Origin: Treponema sp.
GTDB taxonomy: Bacteria > Spirochaetota > Spirochaetia > Treponematales > Breznakiellaceae
Assembly: GCA_031283505.1 (NCBI GenBank)
Contig: JAITBO010000258.1
Span: forward strand, 1 to 12,023
DNA length: 12,023 nt
Direction of reading: 5' to 3'
How positions within the stretch are numbered: position 1 is the stretch's first letter; every line of letters starts with the position of its first letter. Positions 1 through 7,819 of this stretch are shown here, piece after piece. The translations under genes were made by a program, and so were the position numbers. The notes under the pieces were generated by a model. It did no database searches. It had not been told where the DNA came from and saw only the letters and a program-made list of their open reading frames with translations.

Positions 1-394
1 AGCCTGTATTTCTGTGGGTCAAGTTTAGTCTAAAGGCGGAGGGTCTTTTAGCGACTGAAAGCCGCGTTGGGGCTAAAGCCTCCTAAAATGTCCTTTATGT
101 TAAAGCAATCTAAAGGTTACGACTGAAACTCGTCTTGACTTTTTTTCTTAAAATTTTTTCTTCTCTATCGAGGCTTTCCCAAAACCGTGCGCGTTAGCGC
201 ATGGTCCATTAGTTTGGGGCAGGTTCCTTCATGCTTAAAGACTGAAATTTTGGAACAGCCCCGGCTTAATCTCCATGAAACCGCAACATTAGGGTCCAAA
301 AAACCGCCCAACGCAACCAATATCTTAACGGCTGGCGGCGCCAGGGACCTTTACCAGAACGCAGGAGAAGGTTATCATATATAGAAGAGCCGTT
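1..394. other. Gene-free upstream region with short repeats and a hairpin
   Basis: I see no convincing gene here. A frame at 187-384 stays open but has no family resemblance, ribosome binding site or codon pattern in its favour. Visible structure: GACTGAAA occurs three times (53-60, 121-128, 240-247). TCTAAAGG occurs twice (29-36, 109-116). A related 15/16-mer, TCCTTTATGTTAAAG (91-105) and TCCTTCATGCTTAAAG (225-240), lies before two of the GACTGAAA copies. A perfect 8-bp stem (one G-T pair) with a GTTA loop lies at 185-204. A T-rich stretch runs from 137 to 165. The hairpin has no T-run after it on the plus strand, so it is not a standard terminator in that direction. A control region for the kinase gene at 395 is possible but I cannot place a promoter. 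Confidence 0.5.
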
Positions 395-3112
395 ATGAAG
401 ATTTTTAATCTAGCAAATACTTTGGGTTTTGTCGCAGCCGGACTTCTGATATGCTTTACGGGTTGTCAACGAAACGATACTCAGGTACATCCTGCCTATA
501 CCGTGTACCGGGATATTTTCGGCGTTACAGAAGGTAAAATTCAGCCCGCTGAAACCTTAGCTGGGAGGGACAACCCCTTTATCTACGGAATGAACCTGGC
601 CTCCGAAGTCCTTTACAAAGAATCGCATTCTGTGTTTAAGAACGGCGTTGCGGACGCCTTTTTCAGCGGCGGCATGACAGCGGCGGCCCTTGACGGCTAT
701 GGCGATATAACAATGGAAGGATTCTTCCGGCCTGTTAAAGCCATTTTCGATTTTATCTCGAATGAAGGCCAGGATCAACTTGTTGTTTACCGTGAAGATC
801 CGATACGGCCCCATCTGCCACTGCCATGGATCATCGGAGCCGCGATTCTTCTGTTTTGCGTACTTATTTTGTTATTCATTCTTTTCCAGCGGAAGCGGCA
901 GGCTGGTTCCAGGCTTGAGCAGATAGTCCATGACCGGACCATTGAACTCGTGAGGCAGGACAGGCTTTTGCACGTGGTAAACGATCTTGCGACAATTTTA
1001 CTATCATCTGATGAAGATGATCTTAAAAGCGCGCTTGATCGCGGTGTTGAGATGATCGCCCGGTGTGTTAATGTCGATCATGTCTATGTCTGGAAAAATA
1101 TTCAAAAAGACGATGGGCAACTTTACTATACGCAGATTTACGAATGGATTAAAGATGTCGCACGGCAGAATGTTCCTTTGGTGGAATATACCTACAAGGA
1201 GTCTTTTCCCGGTTGGGAGGAACGGCTCGGCAAAGGAGAGTTTATTAACGGCCCCGTAGAAAGTTTGTCTGCCCAGGAGCGTTCACGGCTTGAGCCGTTG
1301 AACGTTAAGTCTATCCTGGTTGTTCCGTTGTTTTTGAAGGACATTTTTTGGGGTTTTGCCAGTTTTGATGACTGCCGTCATGAACGGAGTTTTCTTGAGG
1401 AAGAGGTAACTATACTGCGTTCCGGTTCCATCATGATCATTAATTCTATCCAGCGCAACGAGATGGCCCAGCATCTTAAAAGCGCGTTTGAAGCGGCAAA
1501 CGAAGCAAACCGTGCCAAAAGTGATTTCTTGGCAAACATGAGCCACGAAATTCGTACACCGATGAACGCCATTATAGGCATGACCTCTATCGCTAAAGCT
1601 TCCTCTGAAATTGAACGAAAGGATTACTGTCTTTCAAAGATTGAGGACGCTTCCAATCACCTCCTGGGAGTTATCAACGACATACTGGATATGTCTAAAA
1701 TTGAAGCGAATAAATTTGAGCTTTCTCCCACGGAATTCGGTTTTGAAAAGATGCTCCAGCGGGTAGTCAATGTTATCAACTTCAGAATAGACGAAAAACA
1801 CCAGCACTTTTCGGTTTATATTGATAAGAGAATACCCCGTACGCTGATCGGAGATGATCAGCGGCTTGCCCAGGTGATAACGAACCTCCTGAGCAATGCG
1901 GTTAAGTTCACCCCCGAATATGGTTCCATCAAACTGAACGCTGTCCTCGAAAAAGAGGAAAATAATATTTGTATCATTCAAATTGAAGTGATCGATACAG
2001 GCATAGGCATAAGCCACGAACAGCAGGGCCATCTTTTTAAATCTTTCCAGCAGGCCGAAAGCAGTACTTCCCGCAAATTCGGTGGTACGGGGCTGGGTCT
2101 TGCCATTTCCAAGCGCATCATCGAGATGATGGACGGCAGGGTTTGGATAGATTCTGAAATTAATAAAGGCTCAACCTTTGGCTTTACGATACAGGCAGGC
2201 CGGGGCAGGGAAGAAAAACGCAGTATGTTCGGTCCCGGTATAAACTGGAGTAACGTCCGGATACTGATGGCCGATGATGACCCGGTTGTCAGGGAATATT
2301 TTTTGGAGATCCTCCAGAACTTCGGTATTTTCTGCGATGCCGCCTCGAACGGCAAAGAAGCTATAGATCTCATTGAAGGAAAAGGGCCGTATAACATCTA
2401 CTTTGTAGACTGGAAAATGCCCGGCATAAACGGCATAGAGCTTACCCGCAAGATTAAGGAAAGGGAAACCGATAATTCCATAGTGATAATGATCTCCGCT
2501 ACTGAGTGGAACGTAATCGAAAATGACGCTAAAAGTGCGGGGGTAAACAAATTCCTTCCAAAACCTCTATTCCCGTCGGCTATTGCGGATGTTATCAACG
2601 GATGCCTTGGCGTGGAAAATATTACTGCCACCGAAAAAGAGCAGGACAGGAGAATTGATAATTTTGAAAATTACCGCATTATTCTGGCCGAAGATGTAGA
2701 GATTAACCGGGAAATTGTATTAACCGTCCTGGAACCGACAAAACTGGTTATAGACTGCGTGGAAAACGGCGCCGTTGCTCTGCAGCTTTACCAGGAAGCA
2801 CCTGAAAAATACGACATGATCTTCATGGATGTACAGATGCCGGAGATGGACGGTTACGAGGCAACCCGCCAAATCAGGAAGTTTGAGCAGGAAAGAGATT
2901 CTGGACAATCCTCCAAATCTCAAAAGAAAATTCCCATAATCGCTATGACCGCAAACGTATTTCGGGAAGACGTTGAGAAGTGCCTCGATGCCGGGATGGA
3001 TGATCACCTGGGAAAACCTCTCGATTTTGACGAGGTTTTGGTAAAACTACGCAAATATTTGCCTAACGATAAAGGGTTTCCCAAAATTTCATTTTTGGGA
3101 CAGGATCGATAA
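395..3112 (+). CDS. Hybrid sensor histidine kinase with two receiver domains
   Basis: A 905-residue membrane sensor kinase. The N-terminus has a hydrophobic segment ending in FTGC (Cys24), compatible with the loose spirochete lipobox. About 120 extracytoplasmic residues follow, then a transmembrane helix near 143-167. A GAF-like region lies around 190-350. The HisKA motif [14 protein letters not shown] carries the phospho-accepting His384. The ATPase domain has its N box near 497-505 (NLLSNAVKF), DTGIGIS from 534 and [10 protein letters not shown] from about 563. Receiver 1 (about 625-745) has Asp672 in VDWKMPG; receiver 2 (about 775-895) has Asp812 in [13 protein letters not shown]. Both keep the acidic pair and conserved Lys. 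No HPt domain is present, so phosphotransfer must continue through another protein. The extracytoplasmic part ends with ADAFFSGG and AALDGYGD, reminiscent of an SBP_bac_3 solute-binding domain, but it is about half the usual length, so the sensor may be shortened. A weak purine-rich site (AGAAGAG, 383-389) precedes the ATG. Kinase role is sure; ligand unknown. Confidence 0.93.
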   Translation: MKIFNLANTLGFVAAGLLICFTGCQRNDTQVHPAYTVYRDIFGVTEGKIQPAETLAGRDNPFIYGMNLASEVLYKESHSVFKNGVADAFFSGGMTAAALDGYGDITMEGFFRPVKAIFDFISNEGQDQLVVYREDPIRPHLPLPWIIGAAILLFCVLILLFILFQRKRQAGSRLEQIVHDRTIELVRQDRLLHVVNDLATILLSSDEDDLKSALDRGVEMIARCVNVDHVYVWKNIQKDDGQLYYTQIYEWIKDVARQNVPLVEYTYKESFPGWEERLGKGEFINGPVESLSAQERSRLEPLNVKSILVVPLFLKDIFWGFASFDDCRHERSFLEEEVTILRSGSIMIINSIQRNEMAQHLKSAFEAANEANRAKSDFLANMSHEIRTPMNAIIGMTSIAKASSEIERKDYCLSKIEDASNHLLGVINDILDMSKIEANKFELSPTEFGFEKMLQRVVNVINFRIDEKHQHFSVYIDKRIPRTLIGDDQRLAQVITNLLSNAVKFTPEYGSIKLNAVLEKEENNICIIQIEVIDTGIGISHEQQGHLFKSFQQAESSTSRKFGGTGLGLAISKRIIEMMDGRVWIDSEINKGSTFGFTIQAGRGREEKRSMFGPGINWSNVRILMADDDPVVREYFLEILQNFGIFCDAASNGKEAIDLIEGKGPYNIYFVDWKMPGINGIELTRKIKERETDNSIVIMISATEWNVIENDAKSAGVNKFLPKPLFPSAIADVINGCLGVENITATEKEQDRRIDNFENYRIILAEDVEINREIVLTVLEPTKLVIDCVENGAVALQLYQEAPEKYDMIFMDVQMPEMDGYEATRQIRKFEQERDSGQSSKSQKKIPIIAMTANVFREDVEKCLDAGMDDHLGKPLDFDEVLVKLRKYLPNDKGFPKISFLGQDR

Positions 3113-3143
3113 CGAACGTTTTTTTGTTAAGGAGTAATTCATT

Positions 3144-5105
3144 ATGAAACGAGTTAAACATCTTGTTGTATTTCTCGTGTGCGCCGCAGTAGTGTTTCTA
3201 GCGGTGGGCCTTGCCTCCCTGGTGCAGACGGATTTTGGCAGGATTACGGTTACTTCCGGCTTTTTTGAGACAACTGTTCCCGACGGACCTGCGGGCAGCG
3301 GCATTACAGGGCGTATAGCCTACAAGCTCTACGTGCCCAAAGGCGTGGACGCCGCCAACCCCACTCCGGCGGTTCTGGTGATGCATGGCTACCAGAACGA
3401 CAGGGAGACTTCCGCAGCCTACAGTATAGAGCTGGCCCGCCGGGGTATAGCCGCCCTGTCGGTAGACCTCTACGGCCACGGATATACCAGGCCCGGCATG
3501 AAGGGACGGGGCTGGGGCGCCCATAAGCTCACCAATTTGGACAAGACTGTTTCCGGTCCCCGGCGTTTCCTTATCATGATGACTTTCAGCGTCCTGGACT
3601 TCTTCCGTCCCGATATATCCCGGGGCGTCGTGGACAGTTCCATGGGCGGCAGGGACGCCTACCGCTTCCTTGAATCCCTTCCCTTTGTGGACAGTACCCG
3701 TATAGGCATCACCGGTCATTCTATGGGAACTTGGGCGTCCTGGTCTGTGGCCGCCGCCTTCCCCGGACACAAGGCCGTGGCGCTTCAGTGCGGCGAACTT
3801 ATTTCCCCGGAGTATTACGATGCGGAAAGAGTCAAATTTAACAACGTACTTCTGATCCAGGCTCGGTGGGACGAATTTGATTACTTTCGGGATTATCAGC
3901 GAAACGTGATGAGTCTTGAAAAAACGCCCCTGCGGTATAGGGACTTTATGGGCCAGACTTCCCCGGTGGAGTGGAATAAAACCTACGGTTCTTTCGCCGA
4001 CGGCAGCGCCCGGCGCATGGAACTCATTCAAAACAACCACCGGCTTACCACCCACGACGGTCACGCGCTTACCGCCGCCATGTACTGGTTTACCAACGCC
4101 CTGGACGCCGGGACAACCCTGGCTGATTCGGACCATATCTACATGATCAAGGAAGTATTGGCGCTTATCGCCATGCTCGCCGCCCTGACTTCCATACTGC
4201 CCGGCTTCCTCTTCCTTGCGGACTTCAAATTCTTCGCGCCCCTGATCCAGCCTTTGGAGAGGGAAAACCTCAGGCTTCTCCCCCAAAAAAGCAGAAGAAC
4301 TACCGCCTTCATCTCCATCCTAGTAAGCGGCTTTACTTTTCCCTTCCTCGGTCAACTGGGTCACGGTCTTCTTCCCGTGCCGGAGAACCTTTTCCGCATG
4401 ACCATAGGGACGGGCTTCATCACCTGGCTTACCTTCCTCATGATCGTGTCTCTCATCATGCTGATTTACTGGTACAAAAAGGGAGAAGGAAAGCGCATGG
4501 GCGTTACCCTCTACGATCTGGGGCTCGCGGATAAGGCGGCCCCAGGCCGTTTCAACCGGAGCGTTATTGCCAAATCCGCTTTGGCGGCCTTTATCCTTGC
4601 GGGGATCATGTACCTCCAGGTCTGTATCAGCACCGCGCTTTTCCAGCTTGATTTCCGCTTTATCTGGCCCTTCTTTAAACCCTTTACGCCGGAACGACTG
4701 GGGCAGTTTTTTGTCTACCTGCTTTTCTACGCCGCCTTTTTCACGGTTAATGCGGGGGCCAAACTCTACGGACAACTCCGGCTCCCGGAACGGCGGACCC
4801 CGGTGGCTACCCAGCTTGTCTGGTGGGGCTACAGCGTCTTCATCATGCTGGGCGGCGTGTTCATCATCGTCCTTATTGAGTACATCCCCTTCTTCATGGG
4901 GTTGGGCCCCGGCGTGGACCTTATCTTTTCTTCCCTTTTCGGCGGCCCCTTCATGTCGGTGATGATACTCCTCATCCCCCAGTTTGCGGTGTTCTTTTTT
5001 CTGTCAACATACCTGTACCGCAGGAGCGGCCGTATTTACACCGGCTCCTTCATCGTAGCGATACTGGCGAGTTGGGTACTCTGCGGGGGATCGGCGATGT
5101 TTTAA
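3144..5105 (+). CDS. Membrane-anchored alpha/beta hydrolase with C-terminal multi-pass domain
   Basis: A 653-residue two-part protein. One N-terminal transmembrane segment (about 7-28) is followed by an alpha/beta hydrolase domain (about 55-330). It has VLVMHGYQND (oxyanion region), the nucleophile elbow GHSMG with Ser193, a candidate acid Asp243 in RWDEFDYF and a candidate base His307 in HDGHAL. The second half (about 334-653) is strongly hydrophobic with about eight predicted helices, roughly at 334-356, 386-408, 419-445, 476-498, 518-540, 557-583, 592-622 and 633-652. The natural substrate is not evident; esterase, peptidase or acyltransferase chemistry all fit. AAGGAG at 3129-3134, nine bases before ATG, supports the start. 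The gene begins 31 bases after the kinase gene and could be co-transcribed with it. There is no obvious hairpin terminator after it. The hydrolase fold call is solid from the motifs; the membrane half is unassigned. Confidence 0.88.
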   Translation: MKRVKHLVVFLVCAAVVFLAVGLASLVQTDFGRITVTSGFFETTVPDGPAGSGITGRIAYKLYVPKGVDAANPTPAVLVMHGYQNDRETSAAYSIELARRGIAALSVDLYGHGYTRPGMKGRGWGAHKLTNLDKTVSGPRRFLIMMTFSVLDFFRPDISRGVVDSSMGGRDAYRFLESLPFVDSTRIGITGHSMGTWASWSVAAAFPGHKAVALQCGELISPEYYDAERVKFNNVLLIQARWDEFDYFRDYQRNVMSLEKTPLRYRDFMGQTSPVEWNKTYGSFADGSARRMELIQNNHRLTTHDGHALTAAMYWFTNALDAGTTLADSDHIYMIKEVLALIAMLAALTSILPGFLFLADFKFFAPLIQPLERENLRLLPQKSRRTTAFISILVSGFTFPFLGQLGHGLLPVPENLFRMTIGTGFITWLTFLMIVSLIMLIYWYKKGEGKRMGVTLYDLGLADKAAPGRFNRSVIAKSALAAFILAGIMYLQVCISTALFQLDFRFIWPFFKPFTPERLGQFFVYLLFYAAFFTVNAGAKLYGQLRLPERRTPVATQLVWWGYSVFIMLGGVFIIVLIEYIPFFMGLGPGVDLIFSSLFGGPFMSVMILLIPQFAVFFFLSTYLYRRSGRIYTGSFIVAILASWVLCGGSAMF

Positions 5106-5110
5106 GGGCT

Positions 5111-5363
5111 GTGTCAATAACGAGGGAATCGTTCACCCCCTAAAACGTTAAAATTTACAAACAAGAATTTCCCTTTTTTGTTAGAACGAACAAAAATGAC
5201 TTTTAAAGCCCAAAAATGGCGGATATCCTACCCTACGCCTTGTATGGAGTTCTGAGAGGATTTTATAAACAAGTTGAGCTCTGTAAAATTTTACATTTTC
5301 GTCATGGGGGTGAACGAATCGCTTGTTAATTAGAGGGGTGAAGTAATCGCTGGTTAACGACAC
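5111..5363. mobile_element. MITE-like element with repeated terminal sequences
   Basis: The left end starts GTGTC (5111-5115) and the right end finishes GACAC (5359-5363). Inside the left end, 5118-5140 is an inverted copy of 5306-5328 (19 of 23 positions, sharing GGGGGTGAACGA on the right strand). A second, direct copy of the right-hand motif lies at 5335-5360 (GGGGTGAAGTAATCGC...). The inverted similarity extends inward in an AT-rich tract (about 5141-5160 against 5284-5300). Two tandem terminal motifs at one end recall the multiple terminal repeats of IS21-type elements. The ~250-bp interior has no credible protein, so this is a non-autonomous element or a collapsed insertion sequence. It lies between the hydrolase gene and an IS30 fragment. 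I cannot identify a target duplication. Confidence 0.5.
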
Positions 5364-5364
5364 T

Positions 5365-5655
5365 GCGCGCTGATAGCGGCCTTGTTCAAGGCCGCCGCCT
5401 TGCCCGGCAGTATCTTTGTCAGAAGCGCTTTTGTCTTTCGGTCAACAAAAGTCGTTATGTAGGCGTTTTTACCGATGCTTTCTATGGTGTCCCCCTCCCA
5501 ATCGCCTACACGGGATTTCTCTTCAACGATTTTCGGGCGTTTAATGATGGAGACACGGCCACATATCTGGCCGCAACGGTCTTTTGCCCTTTCATCTCCG
5601 GGTCTTTCGCCGTTTCCCGGTATAGCGCTTCCGCCTTTATCCCCCCTGGGTTAAT
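5365..5655 (-). pseudogene. IS30-family transposase fragment (copy B)
   Basis: Reverse-strand translation gives the middle of an IS30 transposase. From 5655 downward one frame reads INPGGIKAEALYRETAKDPE. A frameshift near 5590-5570 moves to a frame containing RPKIVEEKSRVGDWEGDTI, IGKNAYITTFVDRKTKALL and LPGKAAALNKAA, then a stop at about 5358. The DWEGD segment holds the first catalytic Asp of the DDE triad. The regions with the second Asp (TPDNGKEF) and the Glu (ERGLNE) are missing, as is the N-terminal helix-turn-helix. It is clearly homologous to the second relic at 6538-7428 but not identical, and better preserved in this part. Not functional. Confidence 0.8.
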
Positions 5656-5943
5656 CGGGCAAACACCTTGGGCCGTGGAGAGAGCGGAGTTTACGGAGCA
5701 AACGGGGCGGCCTATAACACTTTGTCCTTTGGATATTGTCGGCGGGCAGGGGCCGCCGGGTTACGAAACGAGGGCGGCGGTATAATAGATAACAGCTCCA
5801 GTATGCCGAGGACCATACATAATATCATTTCACAATTCTCAACCGGTTTTCATACCGGCGGATACAGGTCGCTCGGATAGGGTACACCTCCGGCTGACCG
5901 GTTGATAAAATCCTGGATTATCTGCAAAAATTCGGAGGAAAAA
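5656..5943. other. Unassigned stretch between IS30 fragment and DUF2284 gene
   Basis: No gene can be supported. A plus-strand frame is open from about 5642 through the fragment boundary to a TAA at 5783-5785. Its part after 5651 contains PLDIVGGQGPPGYE and could be the tail of a broken gene, but nothing confirms it. A small hairpin (CCGGT/ACCGG, 5843-5858) lies further on. The last bases hold the ribosome binding site of the next gene. I see no clear promoter. Confidence 0.4.
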
Positions 5944-6513
5944 ATGTCCGCTTGTTATATGCTTTTATTCCGTGATATACTGAAAAATATGAAAACGGAA
6001 ACCGCAGTTAGGGCGGCCTTGGCGGGGCGCGCTCATGAAATTGGGGTGATAGAAACTTCCGCCCTTGTCTTTTTTCCGGAACTGTATAATGCCTGTGCGG
6101 CCAATCTCTGCGGTAACTACAACAAATGCTGGACCTGTCCCCCATCTGTAGGAACTCTGGAAGCACAACAGGAAAAAATACTCCGCTGGAAGTACGCCCT
6201 GGTTTTTACCACAAAAATCGATCTTGAAGATACCTTTGACATTGAAGGAATGGAGAAGGGTCATAAGATTCACAACAGCCTTACTGCGGATATTCGGGAA
6301 CAATTCGGTGCCTGTTCCATTTACGGCGCCGGAGGCTGTAAGGTTTGTGATGTCTGCGCATATCCCGAACCCTGCCGTTTCCCTGACCGGGCAGTTTCCG
6401 CCATAGAAGCGGCGGGGATCAGCGTGACCGACTTAAGCCGGACCGCTCATCTGAAGTACAATAACGGCCCCAATACGGTCACCTATTTTTCGATGCTCCT
6501 CTTTAATGAATAA
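5944..6513 (+). CDS. DUF2284 cysteine-rich metal-binding protein
   Basis: A 189-residue soluble protein matching the DUF2284 / COG5423 'predicted metal-binding protein' pattern. There are two cysteine clusters: Cys51, Cys56, Cys62 and Cys65 (CGNYNKCWTCPPSVG) and Cys132, Cys135, Cys138 and Cys144 (GGCKVCDVCAYPEPCRFP), with an extra Cys124. The arrangement suggests bound iron-sulfur clusters or zinc; no enzymatic function is established for the family. The start at 5944 is chosen because GGAGG (5934-5938) sits five bases upstream; the frame is open further upstream to 5902, and Met16 (KTETAVRAAL) is a possible later start. The gene ends only 24 bases before the left inverted repeat of the IS30 relic and lies about 1.1 kb before the mta genes on the same strand. 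A link with corrinoid methyl transfer is therefore inference from position only. The gene looks intact. Confidence 0.85.
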   Translation: MSACYMLLFRDILKNMKTETAVRAALAGRAHEIGVIETSALVFFPELYNACAANLCGNYNKCWTCPPSVGTLEAQQEKILRWKYALVFTTKIDLEDTFDIEGMEKGHKIHNSLTADIREQFGACSIYGAGGCKVCDVCAYPEPCRFPDRAVSAIEAAGISVTDLSRTAHLKYNNGPNTVTYFSMLLFNE

Positions 6514-6537
6514 TTTGTATCTGGAATTCGTGCTTCG

Positions 6538-6558
6538 CGGATTTTTTTGAAATGCGAA
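6538..6558 (+). repeat. Left terminal inverted repeat of IS30 relic
   Basis: The core is ATTTTTTTGAA followed by ATGCGAA. It pairs, as an inverted repeat with three mismatches, with 7408-7428. It lies just beyond the transposase stop in the restored frame, which is where an IS end should be. Confidence 0.7.
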
Positions 6559-6560
6559 TT

Positions 6561-7318
6561 TTACGGCAAAAAAACTTCGTAAGGAGCAGGCAGCCTAAAA
6601 CTTTGCGCCGCCGATTGTTGTTTTTATCAACGATTTTGTCAAGCTGTTTTGGGGTGAGCCTATCAAAGGGTGCTTTTTTAGGCAGGTACTGCCGTATCAG
6701 CCCGTTGGTGTGTTCGTTCAGCCCTCGTTCCCATGAGTGATAGGGATGGGTGATATAGATGTCCAGCGTAAGAGCTTGCGACAGGCTTTTATGCGCCGCG
6801 AATTCCTTGCCGTTGTCTGGCGTCAGGGTGTTCCGCATCTGCGCGGGTATCGGCTTGAAGGCGCGGATAACGGCCTTGCTCAAGGCCGCCGCCGTCTTGT
6901 CCGGCATTATCTTTGCCGGAAGCAATTTCATCTTTCAGTCAACAAATGTCGCCATGTAGTCGTTTTTGCCGGCGCTTTCTATGGTATCCCCTCCTAATCA
7001 CCCGCACGGGACTTCTCTTCAACGAGTTTCGGGCGTTTAGCGATGGTCTTTTGCCCCCTTCCGATGGCCCGGTTTTGCCTGTTTTTGCCGGAAATACTTT
7101 TCCCTCCGATCAGGGTATAGCGCCCCAAACTGGCCTGAAATCTGGTCCGCAGACAGGTCTTGTTTGAACAAACGCATGATTTCCCGTGTAAGCGTATAGT
7201 CGTCAAGCCTGGGGCTTGGTTTGCCGAGTATCACCGACACATAGCATTTGGACAGCTTCATACCCACCATTGTCTGTAGGGCGTTTCTTTCGTCCAGGGT
7301 ATAGTGTGTATACGGCAT
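6561..7318 (-). pseudogene. IS30-family transposase, multiply disrupted
   Basis: Reading from 7318 downward, the N-terminus is MPYTHYTLDERNALQTMVG, typical of IS30, followed by a shortened DNA-binding region. After one or more frameshifts the core continues with KRPKLVEEKSRAGD. The conserved Trp codon after this is TAG; a one-base deletion follows in GGDTI, and FVDRK has become FVD-stop-K (TGA). The last third is clean: TPDNGKEFAAH (second catalytic Asp) and YHSWERGLNEHTNGLIRQYLPK (catalytic Glu). Near the end a further shift turns APYEVFLP-stop, ending at 6561, into an unrelated tail that runs on to 6503. With at least two premature stops and several frameshifts it cannot encode an active transposase. 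It shares ancestry with copy B at 5365-5655. Confidence 0.85.
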
Positions 7319-7321
7319 CGG

Positions 7322-7336
7322 CGGACCGAAGGTCCG
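7322..7336. repeat. Short palindrome CGGACC-GAA-GGTCCG
   Basis: A perfect 6-bp stem with a GAA loop just beyond the transposase start, inside the IS30 relic. A close relative (CAGACC-GAA-GGTCTG) occurs at 11973-11987. No T-run follows on the plus strand. Confidence 0.5.
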
Positions 7337-7407
7337 ATACCTCTGATAGATTGGTTTTGCAACTTTATTCTAGCGTGTTTACGAGGCCGTTTCTATGCCC
7401 TACTATT

Positions 7408-7428
7408 TTTGCACTTCAAAAAAATTCG
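7408..7428 (-). repeat. Right terminal inverted repeat of IS30 relic
   Basis: The core is TTTGCACTTC followed by AAAAAAATTCG. It matches the inverse of 6538-6558 at 18 of 21 positions and lies 90 bases upstream of the transposase start on the minus strand. Confidence 0.7.
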
Positions 7429-7597
7429 GCCTTTTAAAACGGTATCCCGGTAATTTGCGGAATCCTGCTGTTCATTGTGCAAATAATTATTGTTTTTTGA
7501 CAAATTTTTTAATGTCTGTGGGCAAATCATGGAATATACTACTGAGGTTGTATTATGACATCAGCGCCAAGAACGTTGTTTCATTAAGGAGTAAACC

Positions 7598-7819
7598 ATG
7601 AACGATTTTTCGGCCCAATACGAGGAGATTTCCAATCTGTTGCAAAAGGGAAAATCCAAAGATATTGTCCTTGCGGTTCAAAAGATATTGGATGACGGGG
7701 CTCCGCCCGAGGAAATCTTGGACAAAGGACTCATCGCCGGTATGAGCATCATTGGCGGGAAGTTCAAACGGAACGAGGTCTTTGTCCCGGAAGTATTGGT
7801 AGCCGCCAGGGGGCTATGA
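7598..7819 (+). CDS. mtaC: MtaC corrinoid protein, N-terminal helical cap part (frame-shifted)
   Basis: Residues 1-73 make up the four-helix cap domain of a methionine-synthase-type corrinoid protein: LDKGLIAGMSIIGGKFKRN followed by EVFVPEVLVAAR. This domain folds over the cobamide bound by the next domain. The intact family continues R-A-M-N, but here the frame reads R-G-L-stop at 7817-7819. The rest of the protein is found in the -1 frame from 7816. AAGGAG (7586-7591), six bases before ATG, is a strong ribosome binding site. A -1 slip on GGG at the five-G run (7809-7813) would give one continuous 216-residue MtaC with one extra Gly. Otherwise the gene is broken, or the run was misread by two bases (or one). 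Confidence 0.85.
   Translation: MNDFSAQYEEISNLLQKGKSKDIVLAVQKILDDGAPPEEILDKGLIAGMSIIGGKFKRNEVFVPEVLVAARGL
7809..7819 (+). other. G-run frameshift site with ATGA stop/start overlap in mtaC
   Basis: Five G bases (7809-7813) are read as AGG GGG CTA TGA in the upstream frame. Slipping back by one lets the GGG-reading tRNA re-pair perfectly on GGG, and the next codons become GCT ATG AAT, which restore the family sequence. The upstream stop TGA (7817-7819) overlaps an ATG (7816-7818) that opens the downstream frame, so coupled re-initiation is a second way to translate the second half. The purine run lies only two bases before that ATG, which is too close for an ordinary ribosome binding site. Confidence 0.6.

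Larger units (their letters stand above)
6538..7428 (-). mobile_element. Degenerate IS30-family insertion sequence (copy A)
   Basis: An 891-bp element bounded by 21-bp inverted repeats that match at 18 positions (6538-6558 and 7408-7428). It contains a transposase reading frame on the minus strand that is broken several times. At about 0.9 kb it is shorter than usual IS30 elements (about 1.0-1.25 kb), consistent with an internal deletion in the DNA-binding region. It sits between the DUF2284 gene and mtaC, and its right end lies 169 bases before the mtaC start, so it may have replaced or displaced the original mta promoter region. I did not find a convincing target duplication. Confidence 0.75.

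Noticed and set aside
185..204. Hairpin as a rho-independent terminator
   Set aside because: No T-run follows the stem on the plus strand; on the minus strand only four T bases follow and no gene leads into it.
187..384. 65-residue plus-strand frame just before the kinase gene
   Set aside because: It starts inside a hairpin with GTG, has no ribosome binding site and no protein-like pattern.
3198..4286. Long 362-residue open frame on the minus strand inside the hydrolase gene
   Set aside because: It lies wholly antisense to a gene with clear catalytic motifs and has no family features; GC-rich codon bias of the real gene creates it.
5181..5363. 60-residue minus-strand frame inside the MITE-like element
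   Set aside because: It begins at the element's very end, is encoded largely by the terminal repeats and shows no known domain.
7497..7540. TTGACA (7497-7502) and TATACT (7535-7540) as a promoter for mtaC
   Set aside because: The spacer would be 32 bases, far outside the 16-19 range, and neither box has a good partner at the right distance. A promoter may still use one of them.
7429..7597. Cobalamin riboswitch upstream of mtaC
   Set aside because: The region is short and AT-rich and I see no B12-box-like GCCACTG sequence or the expected set of stems.
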